Below, piece after piece: positions 6,237-17,580 of a DNA stretch of 39,759 nucleotides. Location: the NCBI RefSeq assembly GCF_050699915.1, contig NZ_JBOHGA010000035.1:1-39759 (forward strand), given 5' to 3'. The stretch comes from Actinophytocola sp050699915 (GTDB taxonomy: Bacteria > Actinomycetota > Actinomycetes > Mycobacteriales > Pseudonocardiaceae). The translations under genes were made by a program, and so were the position numbers. The first letter of the stretch is position 1; every line of letters starts with the position of its first letter. A model generated the notes under the pieces. The model did not search any database, was not told where the DNA came from, and saw only the letters and a list, made by a program, of their open reading frames with translations.

Positions 6237-8549
6237 ATGTCCTGGCACTACCTAGCGGAAGGCCCGCCGCTGACCGGCGGTGACCGCGGCATAGTCGTCG
6301 TGGTAGCCGTGATCGCTCTCGCTGCCCTCGCCGTTGGCTACGTGCTGCTGAAGGAGGTGCTGGCCGCCGGCCAGGGCACCTCGAAGATGCAGGACATCGC
6401 CAAGGCGGTGCAGGAAGGCGCCGGTGCGTACCTGAAGCGGCAGCGGAACACGCTGCTGGTCTTCGGCAGCATCGTGTTCGTCGTGCTGTTCTTCCTCCCC
6501 GCCGAGGGTTGGGGAGAGCGGATCGGGCGCTCACTCTTCTTCCTCGTCGGCGCGGTGTTCTCGTTCTCGATCGGCTATCTCGGGATGTGGCTGGCCACGC
6601 AGGCGAACCTGCGCGTCGCCGCGGCGTCCCGCGAGAAGGCCGGCCGTGAGATCGCGATGCGCGTCGCGTTCCGTACCGGTGGCGTGGTCGGCATGTCGAC
6701 CGTCGGCCTCGGCCTCTTCGGCGCGGCGGTCGTCGTGCTCGTCTACGCGGGCGACGCGCCCAAGGTGCTCGAGGGCTTCGGCTTCGGCGCCGCGCTGATC
6801 GCGATGTTCATGCGTGTCGGCGGCGGCATCTTCACCAAGGCCGCCGACGTGGGCGCGGACCTGGTCGGCAAGGTCGAGAAGGGCATCCCCGAGGACGACC
6901 CGCGCAACGCCGCCACCATCGCCGACAACGTCGGCGACAACGTGGGTGACTGCGCCGGCATGGCCGCGGACCTGTTCGAGTCCTACGCGGTGACCCTCGT
7001 CGCCGCCCTGATCCTCGGCTCCACTGCGTTCGGTTCGCAGGGGCTGCTGTTCCCGCTGATCGTGCCGGCCCTCGGGGTCATCACCGCGGTCATCGGCGTC
7101 TACATCACCCGTGCCCGCGTCGGCGAGAGCGGCCTCACCGCGATCAACCGGTCCTTCTACATCTCCGCGCTGATCTCCGCGATCCTGTGCACCGCGGCGG
7201 CGTTCATCTTCCTACCGACCTCGTTCTCCGAGCTCACCGACGCCGCGCAGACCGACATCAGCGGCAGCCCGGCGCTCATCGCCGCCGTCGCCGTGCTCAT
7301 CGGCATCGTGCTCGCCGGCATCATCCTGTGGCTCACCGGCTACTACACCGGCACCGAGTACAAGCCGGTCAAGGACGTCGGCCGGTCCTCGCTCACCGGC
7401 GCGGCCACCGTGATCCTCTCCGGCATCTCGGTCGGCTTCGAGTCGGCGGTCTACACCGCGCTCGTCATCGGCGGCGCCGTCTACGGCGCGTTCCTGCTGT
7501 CCGGCTCGCTGTTCGTGGCGCTGTTCGCGATCGCCCTCGCCGGCTGTGGCCTGCTGACCACCGTCGGCGTGATCGTGGCCATGGACACCTTCGGCCCGGT
7601 CTCCGACAACGCGCAGGGCATCGCCGAGATGTCCGGTGACGTCGAGGGCGAGGGTGCGGGCATCCTCACCGAGCTGGACGCGGTGGGCAACACCACCAAG
7701 GCGATCACCAAGGGCATCGCGATCGCGACCGCCGTGCTCGCGGCGACCGCGCTGTTCGGCTCGTACCTGACCGCGATCACCGATGCGCTCATCGAGGCCG
7801 GCGCCAGCCTGGACCTCAACGACTTCATCGTGTTCAGCCCGGACGTGCTCGTCGGCATCGCCATCGGTGCCGCGGTCGTGTTCATGTTCTCCGGGCTCGC
7901 GGTCAACGCCGTGTCCCGGGCCGCCGGCGCGGTCGTGTTCGAGGTACGCCGCCAGTTCCACGAGAACCCCGGCATCATGGACGGCACCGTCCGCCCGGAG
8001 TACGGCCGCGTCGTGGACATCTGCACCCGCGACTCGCTGCGCGAGCTCGCCACGCCGGGCCTGATGGCCGTGCTGGCCCCGATCGCCGTCGGCTTCGGCC
8101 TCGGCGTCGGCCCGCTGGCGGGCTACCTCGCCGGCGCCATCGCCACCGGCACGCTGATGGCGGTCTTCCTGGCCAACTCCGGTGGCGCGTGGGACAACGC
8201 CAAGAAGCTGGTCGAGGACGGCAACCACGGCGGCAAGGGCTCCGAGGCCCACGCGGCCACGGTCATCGGCGACACGGTCGGCGACCCGTTCAAGGACACC
8301 GCCGGCCCGGCGATCAACCCGCTGATCAAGGTCATGAACCTGGTCTCGCTGCTGATCGCTCCCGCCGTCGTCGCCTTCTCGGTCGGCGAGGACGAGAACA
8401 CCGGCGTGCGGGTCACCATCGCCATCGTCGCGACGCTGCTGATCGCCGGTGCGATCTTCGTGTCCAAGCGGCGCGGCACCGCGATCGCGGACAACCCCGC
8501 GGACCGCACCGACGCCGAGGCGCCGGCGGTCACCAACGGCGCGTCCTGA
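6237..8549 (+). CDS. hppA: K+-independent proton-pumping membrane pyrophosphatase
   Basis: 770 residues; GGAGGA at 6227-6232 lies 4 nt before ATG. It hydrolyses pyrophosphate and pumps protons across the membrane. The signature DVGADLVGKVE is at residues 204-214, followed by the acidic DDPRNAATIADNVGDN loop that binds Mg-PPi; about 16 hydrophobic segments are spread over the length, and the second acidic cluster (VIGDTVGDPFKDTAGP) lies near the C-terminus. In GNTTKA the Lys at position 488 marks the potassium-independent class (Ala there in potassium-dependent enzymes), so the common automatic label of sodium-translocating enzyme is probably wrong. A soluble pyrophosphatase (ppa) lies at 33769-34260. 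A strong terminator follows at 8562. Confidence 0.96.
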   Translation: MSWHYLAEGPPLTGGDRGIVVVVAVIALAALAVGYVLLKEVLAAGQGTSKMQDIAKAVQEGAGAYLKRQRNTLLVFGSIVFVVLFFLPAEGWGERIGRSLFFLVGAVFSFSIGYLGMWLATQANLRVAAASREKAGREIAMRVAFRTGGVVGMSTVGLGLFGAAVVVLVYAGDAPKVLEGFGFGAALIAMFMRVGGGIFTKAADVGADLVGKVEKGIPEDDPRNAATIADNVGDNVGDCAGMAADLFESYAVTLVAALILGSTAFGSQGLLFPLIVPALGVITAVIGVYITRARVGESGLTAINRSFYISALISAILCTAAAFIFLPTSFSELTDAAQTDISGSPALIAAVAVLIGIVLAGIILWLTGYYTGTEYKPVKDVGRSSLTGAATVILSGISVGFESAVYTALVIGGAVYGAFLLSGSLFVALFAIALAGCGLLTTVGVIVAMDTFGPVSDNAQGIAEMSGDVEGEGAGILTELDAVGNTTKAITKGIAIATAVLAATALFGSYLTAITDALIEAGASLDLNDFIVFSPDVLVGIAIGAAVVFMFSGLAVNAVSRAAGAVVFEVRRQFHENPGIMDGTVRPEYGRVVDICTRDSLRELATPGLMAVLAPIAVGFGLGVGPLAGYLAGAIATGTLMAVFLANSGGAWDNAKKLVEDGNHGGKGSEAHAATVIGDTVGDPFKDTAGPAINPLIKVMNLVSLLIAPAVVAFSVGEDENTGVRVTIAIVATLLIAGAIFVSKRRGTAIADNPADRTDAEAPAVTNGAS

Positions 8550-8561
8550 CCGCGTAGCACC

Positions 8562-8606
8562 CCGGAACGGGCCCACCACGACACAGTGGTGGGCCCGTTC
8601 CGGTTT
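8562..8606 (+). terminator. Strong rho-independent terminator of hppA
   Basis: A perfect 18-bp stem (8562-8579 with 8586-8603; core GGGCCCACCAC) with a 6-base loop GACACA, followed by TTT. It starts 12 bases after the hppA stop. Confidence 0.9.
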
Positions 8607-8627
8607 CCAAGCATCGAACGGGTGTTC

Positions 8628-8640
8628 TATCCTCGGCAGG
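8628..8640 (+). promoter_or_regulatory. Leaderless promoter
   Basis: TATCCT at 8628-8633 is followed by 7 bases and then the GTG start at 8641, so the transcript would begin at or next to the start codon. There is no ribosome binding site. Confidence 0.6.
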
Positions 8641-9237
8641 GTGGCGCAGCTGTCGTTCTACTCGGCCGAGGCGAACTCACCCGCTCGCGGCGACCTCGCC
8701 GGCCTGCTCTGCGGACCCGGCCGACTGGTGAGCTTCGGCGGCGTCACCGCGCGCCTCTCGATCCCCGTCGACGAGACCTGGCGCGGTCGCGCGCTCAGAG
8801 CGGCGCTCGGCGAGCGCGGGGTCGACGCCACGCTCTACTCGACCGCGGACGGGCTGCTGCTGCGCACCGCCTTCCGCCGCGACCTGACCCCGCTGGCGGC
8901 CGCGTGGACCGCCGGTGAGGACAAGACATGCCCGGCCGGGCTGACCCTCGCCGGCGGGTCGTTGCGACTCTGGGTGCTCGCCGCCGGCAGCTGGATCGAC
9001 GGCAGCTACCTACTCGGGCTCGACCCACTCGCCCCCGACACGCACGAGCCGCTGACCGCCGCGGTAACTTTCTGTGGCCTACCAGCGAACCCGTACCGAA
9101 CCGAGGACGGCACTCCTGGCCTGCGCATATCCGGCCGCCGGCGACTCGCCAGGCTCGCCGAGCTCGTCGGCCGGCCACCCTCCGCAGCCGCCGAGAGCCA
9201 CTGGCCGGCGGGATCCCGCGTGCGGTGGACGGCCTGA
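8641..9237 (+). CDS. Conserved actinobacterial protein upstream of topA (Rv3647c-like position)
   Basis: 198 residues from GTG at 8641. No catalytic motif is recognised. It contains LVSFGGVTARLSIPV near residue 30, a mid-section WVLAAGSWIDGSYLLGLDP, and ends in a basic tail. No signal peptide or membrane segment is seen, so it is probably cytoplasmic. Mycobacteria have a protein of similar size (Rv3647c) in the same place before topA; homology is suggested by position and length rather than proven. It is transcribed as a leaderless message between the hppA terminator and topA. Confidence 0.7.
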   Translation: MAQLSFYSAEANSPARGDLAGLLCGPGRLVSFGGVTARLSIPVDETWRGRALRAALGERGVDATLYSTADGLLLRTAFRRDLTPLAAAWTAGEDKTCPAGLTLAGGSLRLWVLAAGSWIDGSYLLGLDPLAPDTHEPLTAAVTFCGLPANPYRTEDGTPGLRISGRRRLARLAELVGRPPSAAAESHWPAGSRVRWTA

Positions 9238-9327
9238 GCGTGCTACCCAGGTAAAGGGGCATACCGCCACCGTCAAGTGTGCCGCGAGGCACCTGGGGGT
9301 AGGTATCACGGTGAGCAACGTGCACAC

Positions 9328-9352
9328 TGTCGAGCTGAGAGTGAGCTCGACA
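9328..9352 (+). promoter_or_regulatory. Perfect inverted repeat upstream of topA
   Basis: TGTCGAGCT and AGCTCGACA form a perfect 9-bp inverted repeat around GAGAGTG, ending 16 bases before the topA GTG. It may be an operator or a hairpin in the leader. topA expression responds to supercoiling in other actinobacteria; whether this repeat matters is unknown. Confidence 0.45.
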
Positions 9353-9368
9353 AGAGAGCGGGACAAGC

Positions 9369-12140
<2,772 letters not shown>

Positions 12141-12146
12141 CTTGGC

Positions 12147-12158
12147 TACGGTCCTCGC
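12147..12158 (+). promoter_or_regulatory. Leaderless promoter
   Basis: TACGGT at 12147-12152, 6 bases, then GTG at 12159. The same hexamer and spacing recur at 22169. Confidence 0.5.
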
Positions 12159-13373
12159 GTGAGTGAAGATCCCGCCGCCCAGCTGGACCCGCCCCGAGAG
12201 GTCGACAGCGACCGCGCCCGCCTCGAGGCGGCCCTGCGCCACCGCGGGCTGCCGCTCGTCGTCCGGCACGACCGGCGCGGCTCGGCGATCCTGCGGCGTG
12301 CCGCACCCGCGCTGACCTTCCTGCTGATCAACGACCCGCTGTCGACGCTGCTCGCCCGGTCGCTCACGGTGGACCCGGCGGAGCTCACCCGCCGGCTGAA
12401 CAACACCGCGTGGGTCTTCGGGCTCCTCGCGATCACCGTGGCCGCGCTCGTCGTCCCCGTCCTCGCGGGGTGGGGCGTGTCGCGCTGGATGCGCTCGCTT
12501 GACCGGCCCGGCCGGCTGGTCCTCGCCGGAACGGTGCTGGTGCTGGTCGTGCCCGTGCTGCCGGTGGTGGAGTGGGCGGCCGGGCTGCGCTCGCCGCTGG
12601 GGCTGAGCCTCGCGATCAACGGCGGTCTCACGCTGTTCGTGCTCGCGGGCGTGTACGCCGGTGCCGGGTCGATCCTCGCGTGGGCGTTGCGGCGCGCGTT
12701 CAACCAGCTCGGCAAGGTCGGTGCGATGGCGACCCAGGCGTTGCCGCTGCTGGTCCTGGTCGTGCTGTTCGCGTTCTTCTCCACCGAGATGTGGCAGATC
12801 GCCGACGCGCTGCCGCGCAAGCAGCTGTGGCTCGTGGTGGCGTCGCTGTCGGCGCTCTCGGTGCTGTTCATGATCGCGACGCTGCGCGACGAGCTGCGCG
12901 GGATGGTCGACGAGGCGAGCTCGGCCTCGCTGCCCGCCCTGCCGGCCAGGCTCGCGGACCTGGCCGTCGAGAGCGGACCCGACGCCGTGCGGCTGAGCCG
13001 CCGCGAGCGCGCGAACCTGATGCTCGTGCTGTTCCTCGCGCAGGCGCTGCAGATCGCGCTGCTCGCCGTGCTGGTGTTCTGCCTGTTCATCGGGCTGGGC
13101 GAGCTCGCGGTCGAGGACGAGGTGATCATCTCGTGGCTCGGCAAGGAGGCGTTCGAGCAGACCGGCACGCTGTTCGGCGTCCACCTGCTGCTGCCGAACG
13201 CGCTGGTACAGCTGGCCATCTTCCTGGCTGCCTTCTCCGGGCTGTACTTCACCGCTTCCACGGCCACGGACCCGTTGTACCGCAAGGCTTTCTTCGAGCC
13301 GTTGATCGCCGAGGTGCGCGTCAGCCTCGCCGTTCGGCAGGCGTATCTCGCCCGGCACGCCGATGGGCCGTAA
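12159..13373 (+). CDS. Multi-pass membrane protein of unknown function next to topA
   Basis: 404 residues from GTG. A short acidic N-terminus is followed by seven or eight hydrophobic segments (for example WVFGLLAITVAALVV, LVLAGTVLVLVVPVLPVV, LPLLVLVVLFAFF, LMLVLFLAQALQIALL and a final one ending FSGLYFTAST). Between segments six and seven is a soluble loop of about 60 residues with DELRGMVDE and SRRERANL. The C-terminus (TDPLYRKAFFEPLIAEV) is probably cytoplasmic. No transporter family motif is visible. Similar membrane proteins are found beside topA in related genera, so this is a conserved but uncharacterised gene. Confidence 0.8.
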   Translation: MSEDPAAQLDPPREVDSDRARLEAALRHRGLPLVVRHDRRGSAILRRAAPALTFLLINDPLSTLLARSLTVDPAELTRRLNNTAWVFGLLAITVAALVVPVLAGWGVSRWMRSLDRPGRLVLAGTVLVLVVPVLPVVEWAAGLRSPLGLSLAINGGLTLFVLAGVYAGAGSILAWALRRAFNQLGKVGAMATQALPLLVLVVLFAFFSTEMWQIADALPRKQLWLVVASLSALSVLFMIATLRDELRGMVDEASSASLPALPARLADLAVESGPDAVRLSRRERANLMLVLFLAQALQIALLAVLVFCLFIGLGELAVEDEVIISWLGKEAFEQTGTLFGVHLLLPNALVQLAIFLAAFSGLYFTASTATDPLYRKAFFEPLIAEVRVSLAVRQAYLARHADGP

Positions 13374-13376
13374 CCT
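13371..13376 (+). promoter_or_regulatory. Candidate -10 region
   Basis: TAACCT overlaps the stop codon of the upstream gene; a transcript from about 13383 would carry the AAGGAG ribosome binding site of the gene at 13417. Confidence 0.4.
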
Positions 13377-13416
13377 GGTACACGGAGTGACGAACAGGTA
13401 GCTCGAAGGAGTTGGC

Positions 13417-14067
13417 ATGACGAACGACGGAACCCAGGACCCGGTTCCGCCGCCGGTGCTGTCCGATCCGGTCGCCGGCCTGGTGACCGGGATTGGCTAC
13501 GAGCCCGTACCGCTGCGAGTACGGGTCACCGAGCCGCCGCTGCCGGACATCTCCGCCGTGCGCGAGGCGATGGCCGCGGTGTTGGACGAGGACTCCGAGC
13601 TGGACCTCAACGCGATGACACCGATGGTGGACTACTTCGGCGCGTCGGCCGGCGAGACCCCGGCCCAGGCAGCGCCACCCGCCGCACCGGCGCCGGTGGC
13701 TCAGGTGCCGGTCTCGCAGGTGCCCACCCAGGCCGCGGCGGAGCCGGCCCAGGCGCCGGTTTCCTCGCTGCCCGCCAGGGTGCCGACGCGTGGCGGCGTC
13801 ACCCGAGTGACGCCGCCCACCATCCCGGCCCAGCGCGCCGTCCCCTCGCCCCGGACGCTGAACGTGATCACGTCGGGTGAGCGGTCGCGGCGGATCCGGC
13901 TGCCGGCCGGGCTCATGCGCCGGGGGCCGAAGCCGCCACCGGGATCCCCGAACCATTCGTCGACCGGCAGTGTGACACTCATCATGGTGTTACTCCTGGT
14001 GATGGTTGTGCTCGGGATCGTGGTCTTGGCGAGCTTCATCGACACGATCGCGTCCGTATTCGGCTGA
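13417..14067 (+). CDS. Proline/alanine-rich protein with one C-terminal membrane anchor
   Basis: 216 residues; AAGGAG (13406-13411) lies 5 nt before ATG. Residues 1-85 form a possible small folded region (VREAMAAVLDEDSELDLNAM), residues ~85-140 are Ala/Pro/Val-rich and disordered, followed by a basic patch (SRRIRLPAGLMRRGPKPP) and a single hydrophobic segment near the C-terminus (VTLIMVLLLVMVVLGIVVLA). With no signal peptide, the protein would be a tail-anchored or type II topology protein with most of its mass in the cytoplasm. I do not recognise a family. Confidence 0.75.
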   Translation: MTNDGTQDPVPPPVLSDPVAGLVTGIGYEPVPLRVRVTEPPLPDISAVREAMAAVLDEDSELDLNAMTPMVDYFGASAGETPAQAAPPAAPAPVAQVPVSQVPTQAAAEPAQAPVSSLPARVPTRGGVTRVTPPTIPAQRAVPSPRTLNVITSGERSRRIRLPAGLMRRGPKPPPGSPNHSSTGSVTLIMVLLLVMVVLGIVVLASFIDTIASVFG

Positions 14068-14142
14068 CACGCCGTACCCCGGACGGGCGTCGCGTCCGTC
14101 CACCCACTACGGTCCGAGCCATCCGAACATGCTCGTCCGAGC

Positions 14143-14148
14143 TACTCT
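14143..14148 (+). promoter_or_regulatory. Candidate -10 region for the MFS-Tmk gene
   Basis: TACTCT, followed by a leader of about 22 nt containing GGAG at 14167-14170, which suits GTG at 14176. Confidence 0.4.
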
Positions 14149-14175
14149 GGAGCTGCGGGGCTGCGTGGAGATGGG

Positions 14176-16269
14176 GTGGCGGGTATCAGCGGGGGCGCGG
14201 ACTTCGATCCGGATGTCGGCGTTAAGGCGCCGAGCCAGTCGAACGCGTCCATCACCCACCGTGCGCGCAGTGTCCTCGCTATTCGCGGCTTTCGTCGCCT
14301 CTGGGGAGTCACCTACCTGTGCAGCATCGGTGACTGGCTGTCACTGCTCGCGCTGACCGGACTGGTCACCAAGCTCACCGAGGGGTACCAGGCGCAGAGC
14401 TTCGCGTTCGCCGGTGTCGTGCTCACCCAGCTGCTGCCCGGGCTGCTGTTCGCCCCGCTCGGCGGTCTGCTCGCGGACCGGTTCGACCGCCGCAAGGTCA
14501 TGGTGATCTGCGACGTGCTGCGCTGCGCGCTGTTCATGTCGATCGCGGTCGTGGGCTCGACACTGTGGCTGTTCATCGGGAACTTCCTGATCGGCTGCTG
14601 CGCGATCATGTGGATCCCGTCCAAGGACGCGGCCGTGCCCAACATGTTGCGCCGGCCCGACCAGGTCGAGACGGCGAACCAGCTCGGCATGGTGATGACC
14701 TACGGCATCGCGGTGATCAGCGGCGCCGGCCTGTACGCGGCGATCACCGGCATCACCACGAACCTCAACATCCAACCCGACCCGGCCGGCCTCGGCATCG
14801 CCAAGATCATCCTGGTGATCAACGGGTTGCTGTACCTGACCAGCGCGATCCTGGTGGCCACCCGGATCCCGGAGCTGTCCCTGCGCGACGCGGTGCCACG
14901 CAAGGAACGCATGGCGGACCAGGAGAAGCTGGGCTTCGCCACGATGGTCCGCGATGCGGCGCGGTTCGTGCGCAGCACGCCGATCGTCCGGGGGCTGCTG
15001 ATCGGCATGATCGGCGCGTTCGCGGCCGCCGGCGCGCTGATCGGCTCGGCGAAGCTGTACGCGAACAGCCTCCGCGGTGGCGAGTCGGCGTTCGGTCTGC
15101 TGTTCGTCGCGATGTTCATCGGGCTCGCGGTCGGCATGGCCGGCTCGCCGAAGCTCGCCCGGCGGCTGCCGCACAACCGGCTGTTCGGCATCGCCATCGT
15201 GCTGGCCGGGATCATGCTGTGCCTGGTCGCGCTGTCACCGCACCTGGCCGTCTCGCTGTTCACCGTGATGGTGCTCGGGGCGTGCGCCGGCGCGGCCTTC
15301 CTCACCGGCGTGACGATCATCGGCACCCAGGTCGAGGACGCCATCCGCGGCCGGATCAACGCGATCTACCAGGCGCTGATGAAGATCATCCTGGCGCTCG
15401 CGATGGCGGTCACGCCGCTGCTGGTCGGGCTCGTCCAGCCGCGCAACATCATCATGTGGGGCCGGCCGATGACCATTGACGGCACCCGCCCGGTGCTGCT
15501 CGCCGCCGGCCTGCTCGCCGCCCTCGTCGGGGTGATCGCGTACCGGCAGATGGACGACCGGCGCACGGAGCCGATCCTCGCCGACCTGCTCGCCGCGATC
15601 CGCCGCAAGCCGCGCCGGTCCACCGGCCTGCTCGTCGCGATGGAGGGCGACGTCGTCGAGGACACCTCCACGCAGGCGCGCCTGCTCGCCGACTGGATGA
15701 AGGGGCCGGGCACCAAGGAGGTGCTGCTGGCGACCGACCCCGCGTTGGACGACGAACGGCTGCGGTCGGTGCTCACCGGGGCGCACCTGTCCGGCGCCCG
15801 AGCACACGCCCTGGTCGCCGCGGCCGTGCGCGCGGACATCGTCGAGCGGCAGATCCGGCCGGCGCTGGAGCGGGGCGCGCTCGTGGTGATGGAGCGGTTC
15901 GTGGACAGCCCGCTGGCGCACCTGTCCGCCGCAGCCGGACTGGACCCGGCCGAGCTGGAAGGCCTGGCGGACTGGGCGACCGCGCGACTGCGGCCGGACG
16001 TGACGATTCTGCTGGACCGCGACCCGAGCACCCTGGCCGGTGACGGCGCGCCCCAACCGACGCAGCATCATTGGCACGTGCAGCGGGTGTTGACGGAGAT
16101 GGCGTCGGCCGATCCGGACCGGTACGTGGTGGTCGACGCGGACGGCACGCCGGAGCAGGTCGCCGACCGGGTGCGGCTCGCGGTCCAGACCGCGCTCGCC
16201 GGCCGGCGGCTCGCGAGCCTGCTACCGAGCGCCGGCCTGTCGAAGGTGCCGGCCGGAGATTCCACATGA
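14176..16269 (+). CDS. MFS transporter fused to a degenerate thymidylate kinase domain
   Basis: 697 residues from GTG. Residues ~30-460 are an MFS module with about 12 membrane segments; GGLLADRFDRRKV (near residue 100) is the loop 2-3 motif. Residues ~485-690 align by order of motifs with dTMP kinase: LLVAMEG...STQARLLADW, then ALVVMERFVDSPLAH and DVTILLDRDP. In active enzymes the first is EGxDGxGKSTQ and the second DRYxDSS-A; here the P-loop reads EGDVVEDTSTQ, so the invariant Gly-Lys is lost, and DRY has become ERF. The same fusion occurs next to topA in Streptomyces with, as I recall, an intact P-loop. The kinase half here is probably inactive and perhaps a regulatory or vestigial domain. 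The stop overlaps holB. Confidence 0.85.
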   Translation: MAGISGGADFDPDVGVKAPSQSNASITHRARSVLAIRGFRRLWGVTYLCSIGDWLSLLALTGLVTKLTEGYQAQSFAFAGVVLTQLLPGLLFAPLGGLLADRFDRRKVMVICDVLRCALFMSIAVVGSTLWLFIGNFLIGCCAIMWIPSKDAAVPNMLRRPDQVETANQLGMVMTYGIAVISGAGLYAAITGITTNLNIQPDPAGLGIAKIILVINGLLYLTSAILVATRIPELSLRDAVPRKERMADQEKLGFATMVRDAARFVRSTPIVRGLLIGMIGAFAAAGALIGSAKLYANSLRGGESAFGLLFVAMFIGLAVGMAGSPKLARRLPHNRLFGIAIVLAGIMLCLVALSPHLAVSLFTVMVLGACAGAAFLTGVTIIGTQVEDAIRGRINAIYQALMKIILALAMAVTPLLVGLVQPRNIIMWGRPMTIDGTRPVLLAAGLLAALVGVIAYRQMDDRRTEPILADLLAAIRRKPRRSTGLLVAMEGDVVEDTSTQARLLADWMKGPGTKEVLLATDPALDDERLRSVLTGAHLSGARAHALVAAAVRADIVERQIRPALERGALVVMERFVDSPLAHLSAAAGLDPAELEGLADWATARLRPDVTILLDRDPSTLAGDGAPQPTQHHWHVQRVLTEMASADPDRYVVVDADGTPEQVADRVRLAVQTALAGRRLASLLPSAGLSKVPAGDST

Positions 16270-17456
16270 CCGTGTGGGACCAGGTCGTCGGGCAGCCCGA
16301 GGCCGTGTCGGTCCTGACGTCGTCGGCGCAGGTCGCGGCATCGATGGTCGACGGGACGTTCAGCGGTTCGGCGTCGGCGGTCGCGCACGCGTGGCTGTTC
16401 ACCGGCCCGCCCGGCTCGGGCCGCTCGGTCGCGGCGCGGGCGTTCGCGGCGGCGCTGCAGTGCGAGACCGGCGTCGGCTGTGGTTCCTGCCCCGGCTGCC
16501 GGACGGCGATGGCCGGCACGCACGCGGACGTGCACGTGGTGGTTCCCGAGGGCCTCTCGATCTCGGTGGCGGAGATGCGGGCTCTGGTGCAGATCGCCGC
16601 CCGCCGCCCGACCGGGGCACGGTGGCAGGTCGTGATCATCACCGACGCGGACCGGCTGACCGAGGGCGCGGCGAACGCGCTGCTGAAGTCGGTCGAGGAG
16701 CCGCCGGAGCGGACGGTGTTCCTCCTGTGCGCCCCGTCGGACCACCCGGACGATGTTCCGGTGACGATCCGCTCGCGGTGCCGGCATCTGGGCCTGCGCA
16801 CCCCGTCGGCGCCGGCGATCGCGGAGGTGCTCCACGCCCGCGACGGGATTCCTCAGGAGATGGCGAACTGGGCGGCGTCGGTGTGTGGTGGCCACGTCGG
16901 GCGCGCCCGCCGCCTGGCGACGGACGAGGCGGCCCGCGCGCGCCGCGAGTCCGTGCTGCGGATCCCGCTGTCGCTGCAGCGGCTCTCGGACGCCTTCACC
17001 TGCGCGGACGATTTGGTCAAGTCCGCCGAGGCTGACGCCAGCGAGGTGAGCGGCACCCGCGACGAGGCGGAGAAGGAAGCGCTGAAGACGGCCATGGGCC
17101 ACGGCGGCACGGGCAAGGGCACGGCGTCCGCGACCCGCGGCAGCGCGGCGGCGATCAAGGAGCTGGAGCGCCGCCAGAAGTCCCGAGCCACGAGGACCCA
17201 GCGCGACGCGATCGACCTGGCACTGGTCGACCTGGCCGGCTTCTACCGGGATGTCCTCGTCGTGACGAGCAGCGCGCCCGCGGCCCTGAACCACCCGGAC
17301 CGCGAGTCCGACGCCCGCAAGGCGGCGAACACCTGGCCCCCGGAGTCGACGCTGCGCCGCCTCGAGGCGGTCCTCGCCTGCCGCGAAGCACTGGAGCTGA
17401 ACGTCAAGCCCAGAATCGCCATCGAGGCGATGCTGACCACCCTGCACCACGGCTGA
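16266..17456 (+). CDS. holB: DNA polymerase III subunit delta'
   Basis: 396 residues; GGAG at 16255-16258 is 7 nt before ATG, which overlaps the previous stop (ATGA). The protein is a clamp-loader AAA+ subunit. The P-loop is GPPGSGRS (47-54) with Arg in place of Lys, the usual state in delta'. A four-Cys zinc module follows (C66, C72, C75, C78), then ITDADRLTEGAANALLKSVEEPP (Walker B/sensor region, shortened here) and IRSRC (sensor motif). The region from ~residue 245 to 300 is Ala/Lys/Arg-rich and linker-like before the collar domain. Overlap with the MFS-Tmk gene mirrors the tmk-holB pairing seen in many bacteria. Confidence 0.95.
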   Translation: MTVWDQVVGQPEAVSVLTSSAQVAASMVDGTFSGSASAVAHAWLFTGPPGSGRSVAARAFAAALQCETGVGCGSCPGCRTAMAGTHADVHVVVPEGLSISVAEMRALVQIAARRPTGARWQVVIITDADRLTEGAANALLKSVEEPPERTVFLLCAPSDHPDDVPVTIRSRCRHLGLRTPSAPAIAEVLHARDGIPQEMANWAASVCGGHVGRARRLATDEAARARRESVLRIPLSLQRLSDAFTCADDLVKSAEADASEVSGTRDEAEKEALKTAMGHGGTGKGTASATRGSAAAIKELERRQKSRATRTQRDAIDLALVDLAGFYRDVLVVTSSAPAALNHPDRESDARKAANTWPPESTLRRLEAVLACREALELNVKPRIAIEAMLTTLHHG

Positions 17457-17504
17457 TCTGCCCGGAGCGGGCTGACATTTGCCCTGTGGATAGCCGAACC
17501 CGAA

Positions 17505-17527
17505 TTGTCAGCCCTCGTCGCTAGGCT
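17505..17527 (+). promoter_or_regulatory. PafBC-like motif without an obvious gene downstream
   Basis: TTGTCAGCC (17505-17513), 8 nt, TAGGCT (17522-17527) matches the RecA-NDp/PafBC consensus including the 8-nt spacer. Downstream, in the same direction, there is only a hairpin (17545-17569) and then the convergent gene. GGGCTGACA at 17469-17477 is the perfect inverted counterpart of TGTCAGCCC at 17507-17515. It could drive a very short RNA or be chance. Confidence 0.35.
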
Positions 17528-17544
17528 GGAAATCGGGGGCCGGA

Positions 17545-17569
17545 GGCCGCCGCCAGCACGGCGGCGGCC
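17545..17569. terminator. Hairpin between convergent genes
   Basis: GGCCGCCGCC and GGCGGCGGCC pair perfectly (10 bp) around AGCAC, 11 bases beyond the stop of the minus-strand gene and 88 bases beyond holB. There is no T-run on either strand. Confidence 0.6.
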
Positions 17570-17580
17570 CCACATCCCGG

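Noticed and set aside
7212..8579. 455-codon minus frame opposite hppA
   Set aside because: Asp/Arg/Gly-rich shadow of the pyrophosphatase reading frame.
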